Assembly (NCBI RefSeq): GCF_021295335.1
Contig: NZ_JAIWOT010000001.1
Span: 1,677,001-1,741,000 of the forward strand
From: Komagataeibacter sp. FNDCF1
GTDB lineage: Bacteria; Pseudomonadota; Alphaproteobacteria; Acetobacterales; Acetobacteraceae
DNA length: 64,000 nt
Direction of reading: 5' to 3'
Position numbers and translations under genes: made by a program. Every line of letters begins with the position of its first letter. Within the stretch, counting starts at the first letter, position 1. Below, in pieces: positions 26,408 to 35,877 of this stretch. The notes under the pieces are model-generated. The model saw only the letters and a program-made list of their open reading frames with translations, made no database searches and had not been told where the DNA came from.

Positions 26408-27730
26408 GTGGCGGGTAACCTCTATGGACTGATCGCTGGCCTCCTTCAAGGGATGACCCACGCCCAGCTCAGCGAGGAGCCGCAGCGGGTCGCAGGGCTG
26501 ACCGTGCCTCACGAAGAGGGCTTGTCAAAGCAGCTGCGTATCGAACAAGCGCTAGCGAACCTGACACAGGAGCAACTGGCGCAGCTTGCGCTGAAATTTG
26601 GTGCGGATCGTCGCGACATCTCCCTTGATGAAGCGGGCCACAAATTACTCGAGGCAAATGACCCGCCGCTAACGCACATCACACGGCGGAACGTCGCACG
26701 CGTCCTGGGAAATGATCTCACCGGCGAGCGCGGCACAGTGGAAATTGTTGGACGATATTTTGTCCTTTCTACACCGATTGAGGATTTCCTTGGAAGCCGT
26801 GAGCAAAGCCTGCGTGATCGAATTGATCGGCATATGGATCAGAATCCGGGCGACTGGTCGGTCGAAGATTTATTCGGCGAAATCGGTGCATTCGACTGCT
26901 CTAGGGCTAGATTCGGCGCACTGCTCGAAGAGGCCGTTCATCCGCTTTCCCGGTCTGGCGACGATCAAACAGGGACAGTCATCGCCCTCAACAAGATTCT
27001 TGCGCGCGACGGATACGAGCTCTTACAGGACGGTGAGCTCTCCGGTCATCCTATGTTCGGTTTCCGTCCCGTCTCGCGTGGTGTTGGCGGTCGACCTAAG
27101 AATTTGATCTTTGCCTCGCAAGGACCGAAGCCGGAGATCGGCTTCGCCGATGCAATCAACAACGACATCGTCATTCTATCCGGCGAAGAGAGTTGCCTGG
27201 TCTACGACCGGTCGATAGGCGCGAGCGGCCTTCTGTGGTCGGAACTCGTTTCGTGGTGGGGCGAGGTCACGCCAGGGGCTGATGCAGCAAAACTCGGAAC
27301 TCGCCTCCAAGCATCCCTAGCCTCTGACGCGGAACGCAAACTTTTCGCAACCTACTTCAAGGCCTATCGGTCCGCCCTCGGCGACGCGCTACCTGCGCTG
27401 CTGCCGCAGGTCTACCTTCACTATGATCCTGCTATCGTGAAAACCCTGCGCCACCGGCTTCCGCTACCGCGTCAGCGCATGGACTTCCTGATGCTGCTTC
27501 CCAGCCGTCAGCGCATCGTGATCGAAGTCGACGGCAAGCATCACTTCTCGGAAAACGACCTTCCGTCATTGAAGGTCTACGCCGACATGGTGTCGGCCGA
27601 CCGCGAGCTGCGCCTTGCTGGATATGAAGTCTATCGGTTCGGAGCGAATGAACTGGTCGGTAACAGCGCCGAGGCGAGGATCACGGATTTCTTCGACAAA
27701 CTTTTTCGACTGCATCGCATTCGGCAATGA
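26408..27730 (+). CDS. AbiJ-like abortive-infection protein with C-terminal PD-(D/E)XK-like nuclease
   Basis: A 440-residue protein with a GTG start overlapping the preceding stop. The N-terminal third (QALANLTQEQLAQLALKFG, then HITRRNVARVLGNDL) matches the AbiJ N-terminal domain 3 type. The middle has GRPKNLIFASQGPKPEIGF. The C-terminus is nuclease-like: QRMDFLMLL, then RIVIEVDGKHHF (about 370-379), the D..ExK-like core seen in Vsr/DUF559-type enzymes, and DRELRLAGYEVYRFG. A paralogue lies at 39143-40510. A phage-triggered nuclease role is inferred. Confidence 0.78.
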   Translation: MAGNLYGLIAGLLQGMTHAQLSEEPQRVAGLTVPHEEGLSKQLRIEQALANLTQEQLAQLALKFGADRRDISLDEAGHKLLEANDPPLTHITRRNVARVLGNDLTGERGTVEIVGRYFVLSTPIEDFLGSREQSLRDRIDRHMDQNPGDWSVEDLFGEIGAFDCSRARFGALLEEAVHPLSRSGDDQTGTVIALNKILARDGYELLQDGELSGHPMFGFRPVSRGVGGRPKNLIFASQGPKPEIGFADAINNDIVILSGEESCLVYDRSIGASGLLWSELVSWWGEVTPGADAAKLGTRLQASLASDAERKLFATYFKAYRSALGDALPALLPQVYLHYDPAIVKTLRHRLPLPRQRMDFLMLLPSRQRIVIEVDGKHHFSENDLPSLKVYADMVSADRELRLAGYEVYRFGANELVGNSAEARITDFFDKLFRLHRIRQ

Positions 27731-27798
27731 ACTCGTTCGCTGAAGGCAGACGACAAGGCAGACTGAGATCATAGACCTTCGGTGTTGGGAGAGTGATA

Positions 27799-28929
27799 GT
27801 GTCTGAGTCACCCGAAGAACGTCTGGAGCATCTTGGGCGCCCGGGCGATCTGGTAATGACATTTGTGGAGAACAAAGATCGCGAGAGCGAGCCGCCGAGG
27901 TCGATCTCGTTCGTCGGCATCGAATTCAAGCCGCTTGGCTACAAGCAGTTGTCGGATGCCCGCCTCCATCTGCCGGTCACGGTGCCACTCGACTGGAGCA
28001 ACGCTCGCGTCTTAGGGACCGACGTTCCCGGGCTGGACATCGACAGCTATGTGCACGGCCACACCACGCTAGAGAGCGTGTTCTCCTCTACGACCGTGAG
28101 TCTGCAGCGTGGTGGCTGGCTGCCGTCGGGCCTGGCCTTATCTCGGCATGGAGTTACGGTGCTGCTGGACCGCAATGTCGTGGGCCAGATCAAGGCGCGC
28201 TACGAAGATGGAACCGTCGTGTCGTCGACGCAGGATTTCCTTGACCTCCTCAACAATTTGGACGTCCGCATCAATCCGATGCTCTTCGCCATGGAGAGCA
28301 ACGGACGGAGCTTGCCGGCGCCATCCGTGGTGGAGTCGCAGCTCAACGAGGCCGTTGGCCTCATTGGCAGGGCTCTCCCGAAAGCTACGCTCGTCGTCGG
28401 CGAAGGTAGCCTAGCTGGAGCGCTCGGGATACTTGAGGAGTCTCGTGCAGATTTCCATAGGAAGCAGGCATTCCTGCTCGAGGTTGCGCCGACCCTCGCT
28501 ACACCGACTAGCTTTCGCCTCATGGCCGACCGCTGGGGGGAAGCACTCGCTGCGGCCGACCGGCATGGTGTTCGTCGGAACTCCCTCGTCGTCCTGGCAG
28601 TACTCAGTTCGATCATGGTGCCCAACTCCGCCAGTCCGGCGAAAAAACTCCTGAAGTTCGGGCCAGACTATGACGATGGCGACGCCTACAACGCATTGGC
28701 GGACCTCCGCTCGCTTGAAATCCTGATCAACCTGTACTCCATCTATCCTAAAGAGCGCCCGGCGCTGTTCACAGCGGATAAGGCGCTCGCCCTCTTTTGG
28801 GTCGGGATTCAGGCGCACTCGTTTCGCCGCACGGGCGAGGAAGTATTATTCGACTTGGCACCGGTGGAGGAGCTTCTGCCCGGTGACTCAATCGGCAAAT
28901 GGCAAGCCTCGATCTCCTCGGCTCCTTAA
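27799..28929 (+). CDS. PIN-like domain protein of the AbiJ operon
   Basis: About 376 residues from a GTG with GGGAGAG upstream. I see no exact family, but the pattern fits a PIN-type ribonuclease: VTVLLDRNVVGQIKARY (Asp near 125), a central Glu/Asp region (YNALADLRSLEILINLY) and ALFTADKALALF (Asp near 327), the TxDxxLA motif of PIN folds. The N-terminal 100 residues are unique. It lies 69 bp after the AbiJ-like gene, same strand, so it is probably the third operon gene. Confidence 0.6.
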   Translation: MSESPEERLEHLGRPGDLVMTFVENKDRESEPPRSISFVGIEFKPLGYKQLSDARLHLPVTVPLDWSNARVLGTDVPGLDIDSYVHGHTTLESVFSSTTVSLQRGGWLPSGLALSRHGVTVLLDRNVVGQIKARYEDGTVVSSTQDFLDLLNNLDVRINPMLFAMESNGRSLPAPSVVESQLNEAVGLIGRALPKATLVVGEGSLAGALGILEESRADFHRKQAFLLEVAPTLATPTSFRLMADRWGEALAAADRHGVRRNSLVVLAVLSSIMVPNSASPAKKLLKFGPDYDDGDAYNALADLRSLEILINLYSIYPKERPALFTADKALALFWVGIQAHSFRRTGEEVLFDLAPVEELLPGDSIGKWQASISSAP

Positions 28930-29793
28930 AGCGACAGCGGCGTCGCCGCTGCATTTGGGGTTTCACCGCATCGACCTTCGCGACATCGGCGAAGGCGCGC
29001 TTGATTTTCGTTATGCTTCCGTTTCTACACGATGGCAGGTGGCACGCTGGGGAATTGGTAGACAGCTGCAGTTGGGTGCAACAGCGTCTGACGATTTTCA
29101 TGCTTGGAAGCGGCAGGTTTTGGCGTGAACCGAAATTCAGGGATCGGTGTGACAACGTCGGGCTTGTCCCAAATATCGGTCCTACCGGTCATCATCTAGC
29201 GAAATGAAAGAATACACGGTTGCGGGCTGGTACCAGGTCAGGCTTAACGGCGGAGATTAGCGGCGTGAAGCAGACATCCCTATTTAGGAGGGGTATAAAG
29301 GGAGATGGAGTAGATATAGTTCTCATCGCTATCCCGCATGGCCCGCGTGGTGAGATTCGAACCTCGACAGGGTAAAATGCATGCGCAAGTCCGCTATCCG
29401 CCTTGCCGGCAGAGCGTCGGATGATTCATATCGACTTTCCGGAAACGTTTCCAACCGCCTGTATGTCCGACATGAAAGCGACTGCCTCCAGTCTGCTTCA
29501 AATTCATTGAGCAGACCGGCAGTGAAGGGGGGGGAGAGCTGACTGTCAGCTTTCAGGTGGGCACGTTCGAAAATCGACGTCTCCAGAGATTACGAGGGAG
29601 GTCAATACTGAATTTTTGAAAACTACCATTGCCTCTAAAACATTCGATCTAAATAAGGAGCATTGCGATGCAGAAACCCACCTTACATTCAATCTGGCTT
29701 TAAGCCACTAGACAGGAAAATTCATGGGCGACAAATAGATGTGAGACTGAGATTAGAAAATTTTTTGGTAAAAAGCACATAAAGAGGACCAAA
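28930..29793. other. Long spacer upstream of the reverse transcriptase
   Basis: No convincing gene in 860 bp. Two things stand out: TTGAGCAGACCGGCAGT (29507-29523), one of four dispersed copies, and an AT-rich 29600-29780 stretch directly before the RT. Defence RTs often use a non-coding RNA encoded beside the RT, so this stretch is a candidate. A tRNA-like T-loop at 29350 does not fold as a tRNA. Confidence 0.35.
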
Positions 29794-30919
29794 ATGGTCA
29801 ATGTTGAAAAAGATCATTTTTTTCGAGCAGCGCTTGAAATTGGTTATAGTGGCGATAACGATACATTACCTTACGATCTGGACGATGGCTTCATCAAAGA
29901 CAAAGCAATGGATCTTGCTGGGCTGTGCTTTGCCTTATTTCAAAGTATTGATACCGGTAACGTTGGGAAGCCGGCCGCCTTCATGAATGGCCTCGTAATC
30001 GTATCGGAACGGCTCCTTGTTCCGTCTGGACCGCATGGCTTCCGTCTCACTACCAAGATCCATCCCTTCTGGAACCTCTATCTTAATGGCTTAGGCCTAG
30101 CTATTGCAGAAGCAAATGAGGCGCATCGAAGCGCGCGTGCGCATTCATATCGGCTTGCTTCACAGGGGCCAGGCTTTTTTGACCGAGCCCGATCTTGGCG
30201 TGCCTATAAACTTGCGACCTTAAATGAGTCTGACCTAGAGGTAGAAGGTGCTGTCGTAATCCAGACCGATATTGCAAGCTTCTACGAGCATATATACCAT
30301 CACCGGCTCGAAAATGTCATCAAGGATCTCGCGCCGGGATCAACCTTGGCGATGCAGATTGACCGTATTCTAAGCAAGCTTGCAGCAGGCCGATCTTTCG
30401 GTCTCCCGGTCGGTGGGCAATGCGCGCGCGTTCTGGCTGAAGTAATGATGACGCCGATCGATCGATCACTAACCGATGCCGGGCTCATCTGGCACCGTTA
30501 TGTCGACGACTACACTCTGATTTGTCGTTCGCAACAGGAGGCTTACAAAGCACTTTCGGCATTGTCGCACGCGTTGGCTGATTACGGCTTGTCGCTCAAT
30601 CGTAGCAAAACGACTTTTCTGAGTGCCAAACATTATAGAGACTTTATTTCAGCACAGTTGGGAGAGACCGAAGATTCGAGCCTCGCGTTAAGAGAACTTG
30701 ACCTCCACTTCGATCCATATTCGGACAATGCGAGCGCCGAATATGAAAAACTAAAACAATCATTCGAGAAAATCGACATCTCCTTTTTGCTTGAACTCGA
30801 GCGGGAGAAATCCCAACCTGACAGCTTCGTGCTCGCACAAATTGGTCGTGCGCTTAAGTTTCAAGAGCCAAATATGGCAGTCCAACTATGCGCGACGCTT
30901 CTCAACCCGAATAACCTAG

Positions 30920-31765
30920 GTTTCGTGGACAAAGGTTGACAGTAACGTCCATGATTGATTCAAAGCTGCCTTTTGGAGGCGTTGTTGGGCGAGCGAATTG
31001 GGCTTTCGGACGAGGAATGGGCCATCATCGGGGCGCTGCTTCCGCCTGAGAGGGGTCGTGGCTGCCGTCCTGCGCAAGACAATCGTCTGTATTTCGAAGG
31101 CATGATGTGGATTGCCCGAACCGGATCGCAGTGGCGCCACCTGCCTGATGATTATGGCAAGTGGAACAGCGTGTTCCGACGCTACCGACGATGGGTGACG
31201 ACAGGCGTGTTCGATGCGATGCTCGAAACCTTGGCTGAAATGGTCGAGCGGGATACCACTGCCGACATGATCGACAGCACGGTGGTCCGGGCACATCATT
31301 GTGCTATCGGTATAAAAAAGGGACACAGGAAACCGAGGCGCTTGGCCGATCGCGCGGTGGTTTCACCACCAAACTGCACGCCCGATGCGACGCCAGGGGA
31401 CGCCCTCTCGGTTTTGTCCTGACGCCGGGACAGACCCACGATATTCAGGGTTTCGGCCCGCTGTTCCGCATGATCGCTGACAAGATCGAGGCGTTACTGG
31501 CAGACAAAGGTTACGATGCCGACCTCATTCGCGAGGAACTTGCCAAGGCCGAAATCGAAGCCGTCATCCCGAGCAAAAGCAACCGTCGCAATCCTGTACC
31601 TCATGATAAAACCAAATATCGCTGGCGCAATCTCGTCGAGCGCCTGTTCAACAAACTCAAGAACTGGCGACGCGTTGCCACCCGATATGACAAAACCAAG
31701 GAATCATATCTTGGCTTCGTCAGTCTCGTGTCAGCACTCCAGTGGATACCCTTTGTCCACGAAAC
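30920..31765 (+). mobile_element. IS5-family insertion sequence, copy 1 (846 bp)
   Basis: Ends GTTTCGTGGACAAAGG / CCTTTGTCCACGAAAC, flanked by CTAG on both sides (30916-30919 and 31766-31769). It lies inside the RT gene. A copy of the same length, apparently identical, lies in the same orientation at 43951-44796. Confidence 0.93.
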
Positions 31766-31769
31766 CTAG
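30955..31769 (+). CDS. IS5-family transposase in two frames (-1 frameshift), copy 1
   Basis: OrfA (30955-31422) carries the N-terminal domain (RIGLSDEEWAIIGALLPPE, WRHLPDDYGKWNSVFRRYRRW). OrfB continues from GGFTTKLHARCDARGRPLGF through LADKGYDADLI to LVERLFNKLKNWRRVATRYDK. The frames meet at A_AAA_AAG in GGTATAAAAAAGGG, a classic -1 slippery site, giving one DDE transposase as in IS427-group elements. Confidence 0.9.
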
Positions 31770-32261
31770 ACTCGTTCCGTGCATCGTGGTCAAAAATCAT
31801 GCGCGGGGTATATGCCGTTCGGTCAAATGATCAGTTTGCATCAATCTTCGGCGCGCTCGATGATTTACTTGATCATATACCAGCCACCAGTGGGCATTTG
31901 CTCATTCCTGAAGCCAATATGTTGCATTTCTTACGAGCAATCCGCTTCGTCAGAACTGATGTTCGTGGAACATTCGTCCGAAAAACCTATGATTCGACAG
32001 CCTCCTTTTCTGTCCGTCGCGCCTGTATCGACTGCTGGAGGCATTGGCCAGACCGCTCAAACTTCACGCGTCTGCGTAACCAATGGCAAAATTTGGGTGC
32101 CGATGAGCAAAGAATGCTGTGGCTGGCTGCTGGGGCATTTGGTGACGAAGGGCAAAAGACAAGAGACCAACTGCGCGGTTCGCTTGCACAGGCGTGGCGG
32201 CTCGGAATTGAGACGGACTCGTCGAGCAGCTTTGCGGCCTGTTATGAAGACTGGGTGAAGC

Positions 32262-32992
32262 ATGTCGTTTAAGAGATTGCCCAGTTGTGACCCGAGAACC
32301 GTTGCGCGCGACATTCCGGGCGTTCTCGACATTTTGTTTCCACGACTAACTGGCGGCCTCGTCAACTCCTTGAACGCAAAGATGTTTTCCTTCCCTGGCA
32401 TTAGTCCGGTTCCCGACGAGATGATCGATAAAAGTCGGCTCCAAAAGGCGATGATGTTCGAACTGTCAATGGCGCGCGCTGAAAGCGAGTTGCGGGACGG
32501 AGCAGTCGCGTCGTGGGATGAATGTCTAGCAGTTGCGTCGAAGCGGCAGCGTCGTCATTTCGATGCACGTATTCCTGAAAAGCTTGAATCCGATGATATC
32601 TTGGTTGCTGACCATGCCGCTTGCAATCTAGTGACGATGTTGAACAGCATTCAGGCCCAGCATCCATCTACCATTTTGGAGCATGCTCCCCTCATTCCGG
32701 GCCTCGGTTGGGTGGCATCGGGCAACGGGGACTTCGCGATTGGCTCGACGCTCATTGAGGTCAAGCACATTGAACGCAACTTCGGCGCAGCGGATTTCCG
32801 GCAAGTTTTAATGTACTGGCTCCTTCGATACGCGCAAACCATCGAGAACGACACTGTCATCTGGTCAGATGTTCTATTATTAAACCCTCGGCGCAATGCA
32901 GCACTTTTGGTAAATTATAATAATCTGATCAGGTCGGCGTCTGCGTTGTCGAACCCCATTGAACTGGTGGAGTTATACCAAGGGCTATCACC
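32262..32992 (+). CDS. RT-associated PD-(D/E)XK nuclease-like protein, 3' end hit by IS630
   Basis: The ATG overlaps the RT stop by 11 bp. The protein (MSFKRLPSCDPRTVARDIPG) has a helical N-half and a nuclease-like core: SGNGDFAIGSTLIEVKHIERNFGAADFRQVLMYWL, the D-x(n)-ExK pattern of PD-(D/E)XK enzymes. IS630 inserts after VELY. With the IS and one TA removed the frame ends VELYYCGP-stop, so the wild-type protein is about 243 residues and only its last codons are affected. In the present sequence the frame instead reads on into IS630, to 33293. An RT-effector pair is the natural reading. Confidence 0.72.
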
Positions 32993-34135
32993 TTTGACCT
33001 ATATGAGCCCAGTTTCTGAGACCGATGGATCGGATGGTCTGTGGCAGGGCGGTGAGGTTGTTCCATGCGGTGCATGCGGCTTCGATGATGTGTTCGATGC
33101 CACTGAACACGGTGTTGGACAGCCAGTTGGCGCGGAGGAACTGCCAGATATTCTCGACCGGGTTCAGTTCGGGCGCGCGGGACGGCAGGAAGACCAGGCT
33201 GACGTTGCGCGGCAGTCTGAGTTTGGGTGTCGTATGCCAGCCGGCACGATCGAGCAGGACGACGGCATGGGCGCCGCGTGCGACGCAGCGTGAGATTTCC
33301 TCGATATGCAGTTGCATGCTGGCCGTGCCGGTAAACGGCAGCACCAGGCCTGCCGCCTTGCCAAGTGCCGGGCAGATCGCCCCGAACAGCCAGGCATTCT
33401 CGTAGCGCTGGTCGGCCGGCTGGCGTGGTCGGGTGCCACGCCGCGCCCATTGTCGGACAAGGCCGTTCTTCTGCCCGATGCGGGCCTCGTCCTGAAACCA
33501 GAGTTCAATCCGCCTGCCCTTGGGCAGATGTCCGGTGTGGGCGCTCAGGATCGTGGGGAAGTTTTTTTAAACGCGTCCATGACGGATGGATCCTGTCCGG
33601 GGTGACGCGGACGCGCGCTGACGTGGCTGAACCCAAGCCGCTTCAGCAGGGTGGAGACATGGCGTTCGTGATAGGAGACGCCAAAACGCTCTTCGATGAC
33701 CCGCTGAAGATCGACCCGACGCCAGCGCACCACACCGTCCCGGGCACGGTCAGGCCCTGTCGTGACCAGCGCCGATAATTCTGCCAGTTGGTCCGCTGTC
33801 AGGCGGCAGACCGACCCGTTGCGCCATTGGTCCCGCAAACCATCCGGCCCCGTAGCATTGAACCGGTGCACCCAGTCCCGCAGGGTTTGCCGGTCCATGC
33901 CGCCGATCCGCGCCGCTTCGCCACGGCTGGCACCATCGCGCACCGCAGCCAGAGACAAAAGGCGCCGTGCAACATTCGCATCCCGCGTACGAGAAGCCAG
34001 ACGTCGTAACGCAGAAGCCGTATAATCCGTCCGTAAAGCAATCGCACCAGCCATTCCCGATCCTCCCTCTCACAACAGAATCAGAACAGGCCCTTCGCGT
34101 CACTTCACAGATGAGTCAGAGACAATAGCCCTTGG
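32978..34135 (-). mobile_element. IS630-family insertion sequence, copy 1 (1158 bp)
   Basis: Ends CCAAGGGCTAT / ATAGCCCTTGG, flanked by TA dinucleotides (32976-32977 and 34136-34137) as expected for IS630. A copy of the same length in the opposite orientation lies at 42038-43195. Confidence 0.93.
32988..34054 (-). CDS. IS630-family transposase in two frames, copy 1
   Basis: OrfA (34054-33545) is the HTH part: ALRTDYTASALRRLASRTRD, GGMDRQTLRDWVHRFNA and VSYHERHVSTLLKRLGF. OrfB continues after a -1 shift at TTTAAAAAAAC with ELWFQDEARIGQKNGL, HAVVLLDRAGWH and SRAPELNPVENIW, the three DDE segments. The slippery A-run indicates a programmed frameshift. Confidence 0.9.
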
Positions 34136-34498
34136 TATTACTGCGGTCCGTAGTCGGGCAGGATTTGGATCGGCGCTAAACTTTTTTATGCCTAGAAAAC
34201 CTGAACGCCGAGTCATAAGAACTATTATCATAGGAATAAGGATATAAGTTTCAATATGGGGTATTGCCTAAATGCCAATAGTCTAAATCAAGCGTGGCAA
34301 CCTGAAATAATTATGTCTGCAATGCAAATATTAACCCTGAAGCCCCTACGGACGAGGATGGCATGGCCGCTTCACGTTCCTTGAGCAGACAGGCAGTTTA
34401 GGAGGGTAAACGGAAGGTCTGCCATTGGAAACGGGGGATCGAAAGAAGCCGTTCGCAGCACTGATGTTCCTGTTGGATAGCTACCGAACAAGCAACCA
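34136..34498. other. AT-rich spacer after the RT operon
   Basis: No supported gene. It begins with the last codons of the nuclease-like gene (up to TAG at about 34151) and contains a dispersed repeat at 34381-34419 (TTGAGCAGACAGGCAGTTTA plus GGGTAAACGGAAGGTC). The 34150-34370 part is AT-rich and could hold a regulatory RNA of the RT system, without direct evidence. Confidence 0.35.
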
Positions 34499-35336
34499 GG
34501 CTCAGGACTCATTCTTTGAGGTAGAAGATGAAGCTTGCTGCGATCTGGATTGCGGACATGAGCGTATGAGCGCACCGGTCGTATCTGGTCGCAACACGTC
34601 GCCAGTCTTTCAACTTTGCGAACATGTTTTCGATAAGGTGGCGCTTTTTATATAGGAGCCAGTTGTATGATGGCTTTGATTTCCGGTTCTTCCTCGGTGG
34701 AATGCAGGCGGTAATGTTCCATTCGACAAGAGATCGTCTGATCCGGTTGCTGTCATAACCCCGTTTCCCTCTTCTGTTCCTTCCGGCAGGTCCGCCAGAA
34801 GAACATCTGCCCCTTTGAAGTCACTGACCTGTCCAGCAGTCAGATACAGGCGGACGGGCCGGACCTGGCCATCATACACAGCATGCAGCTTTGAGTTCAG
34901 TCCGCCTTTTGTGCGGCCGATATGGTGGGAAAAAGCCCCTTTTTGAGCAGGGACGCCGCTGTCCTGTGTGCCTTGAGGTGTGCCGCATCGATCATCAGAC
35001 GTTTTGATCGACCTGCCCGTTCACTCAATGCTGCGAAGATCCGGTCAAAAACACCAAGACGGCTCCAGCGGATGAACCGGTTGTATAAAGTCTTATGCGG
35101 ACCATACGCTTCGGGCGTATCTTTCCACTGAAGCCCGTTACGGATCACATAAAGAATCCCACTCAGAACACGCCGGTCATCTACCCGTGGCACTCCGTGC
35201 GCCAGAGGGAAAAACGGCTCAATCCGCTCCATCTGGCTTTCAGACAGCAAAAACACGTCACTCACAGACTCATCCTCCATGAAGACCTGTGAAGCATGGA
35301 ACATCGCTCAATTCCATAAATTAATGGTCTTGAGCC
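34499..35336 (-). mobile_element. IS5-family element, type 2, copy 1 (degenerate)
   Basis: Ends GGCTCAGGACTCATT / TTAATGGTCTTGAGCC, with one mismatched terminus. The transposase needs two frame changes: an N-part (35304-34897; MERIEPFFPLAHGVPRVDDR to SLLKKGLF), a middle (GRTKGGLNSKLHAVYDGQ) and a C-part (GYDSNRIRRSLVEWN..IENMFAKLKDWRRVATRYDR). The first may be a programmed shift, but the second suggests decay. A near-identical copy is at 36825-37662. Confidence 0.82.
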
Positions 35337-35463
35337 CAAAAACCTAAATAGCCCATGGATGGAAGATCTTTTTTCTTCTCGGAGATGGGTAATGCTATCT
35401 GATAGCAATGCGGAAAATCTTATGATATTATTTTTAAAATTTTAGGCCATGAAAGGTATGGAG

Positions 35464-35874
35464 ATGACAGAGCAGGAGCATAATGACAAGATCAAGCATT
35501 TGGATTACATACAAGCTGTTATAACCCGGATGGCGACTGCTTCGTTTTCGATTAAAACGGCAGCAATTACGATAACGGGCGCAGTTATTGCATTGATGCC
35601 AAAACTCGACACATGCCACTGGAATTATCGGACGTTACTATTACTGGTCCCAATAGTTTCCTTTTGGTATCTTGATGCATACTACTTGAAAATGGAGCGT
35701 TGCTTTCGGCATTTATATGACGCCGTGCGTACATCCCAAGCACCTACTGATTTTTCAATGAGCCTTGAGCCATATCTCTCCAGAGAGTCAATGTGGAAAG
35801 TTATGGCCCAGCCTCCATTGTCTATATTGTATATAGCCACAACAATTGTTTTGATCGTATTTTTAATGTTGTGA
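35464..35874 (+). CDS. Small membrane protein convergent with the TIR gene
   Basis: About 136 residues (MTEQEHNDKIKHLDYIQAVI). Hydrophobic segments lie near residues 28-45 (AAITITGAVIALMP), 55-72 (LLLLVPIVSFWYL) and 117-135 (ILYIATTIVLIVFLML), with conserved-looking DAYYLKMERCFRHLYDAVR between them. It resembles a widespread family of uncharacterised accessory membrane proteins starting KHLDxIQxVITRM. It ends 3 bp from the end of the TIR gene. A role as partner of the TIR protein is only suggested by position. Confidence 0.65.
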   Translation: MTEQEHNDKIKHLDYIQAVITRMATASFSIKTAAITITGAVIALMPKLDTCHWNYRTLLLLVPIVSFWYLDAYYLKMERCFRHLYDAVRTSQAPTDFSMSLEPYLSRESMWKVMAQPPLSILYIATTIVLIVFLML

Positions 35875-35877
35875 TGT

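Larger units (their letters stand above)
23990..26418 (+). pseudogene. AbiJ-operon hypothetical gene, interrupted by IS110
   Basis: The 5' part starts at a GTG (23990) with an excellent GGAGGAAGG upstream: MSTYFTDREYGIQSQTIDV, then GSFGLRFPEQCPDGNGPCGCDEQAF and HSYYRHHHLSWDREAG-like sequence, to FERLKTLEP near 24628. The 3' part resumes after the IS as GADKRVQADALLDRVA and ends GNSFRIRHSETTQ..YLFTRMFAFVRVIL at 26418. The joined protein would be about 295 residues. Its C-terminus resembles abortive-infection-associated helical proteins. The stop overlaps the start of the next gene, so it is the first gene of a three-gene defence-type operon. Confidence 0.7.
29794..32272 (+). pseudogene. Defence-type reverse transcriptase, interrupted by an IS5-family element
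   Basis: The N-part (29794-30919) has all RT landmarks: motif A VIQTDIASFYEHI (Asp159), motif B GLPVGGQCARVLAE (203-216) and motif C RYVDDY (235-240). The IS5 element inserts at CTAG after ATLLNPNNL. Removing it with one CTAG restores NNLDSFRASWSKIMRGVY and runs to VKHVV at 32272, giving about 543 residues. The sequence KIHPFWNLYLNGLGLAIAE upstream of motif A, the alpha-helical C-terminal extension and the lack of maturase or Cas features favour a DRT/'unknown group' antiphage RT. The next gene overlaps its stop. Confidence 0.85.

Noticed and set aside
29343-29410. tRNA-like sequence with GATTCGAACC on the plus strand
   Set aside because: The T-loop motif is present but the T-stem, acceptor stem and anticodon arm do not pair; at most a decayed tRNA or attachment fragment.
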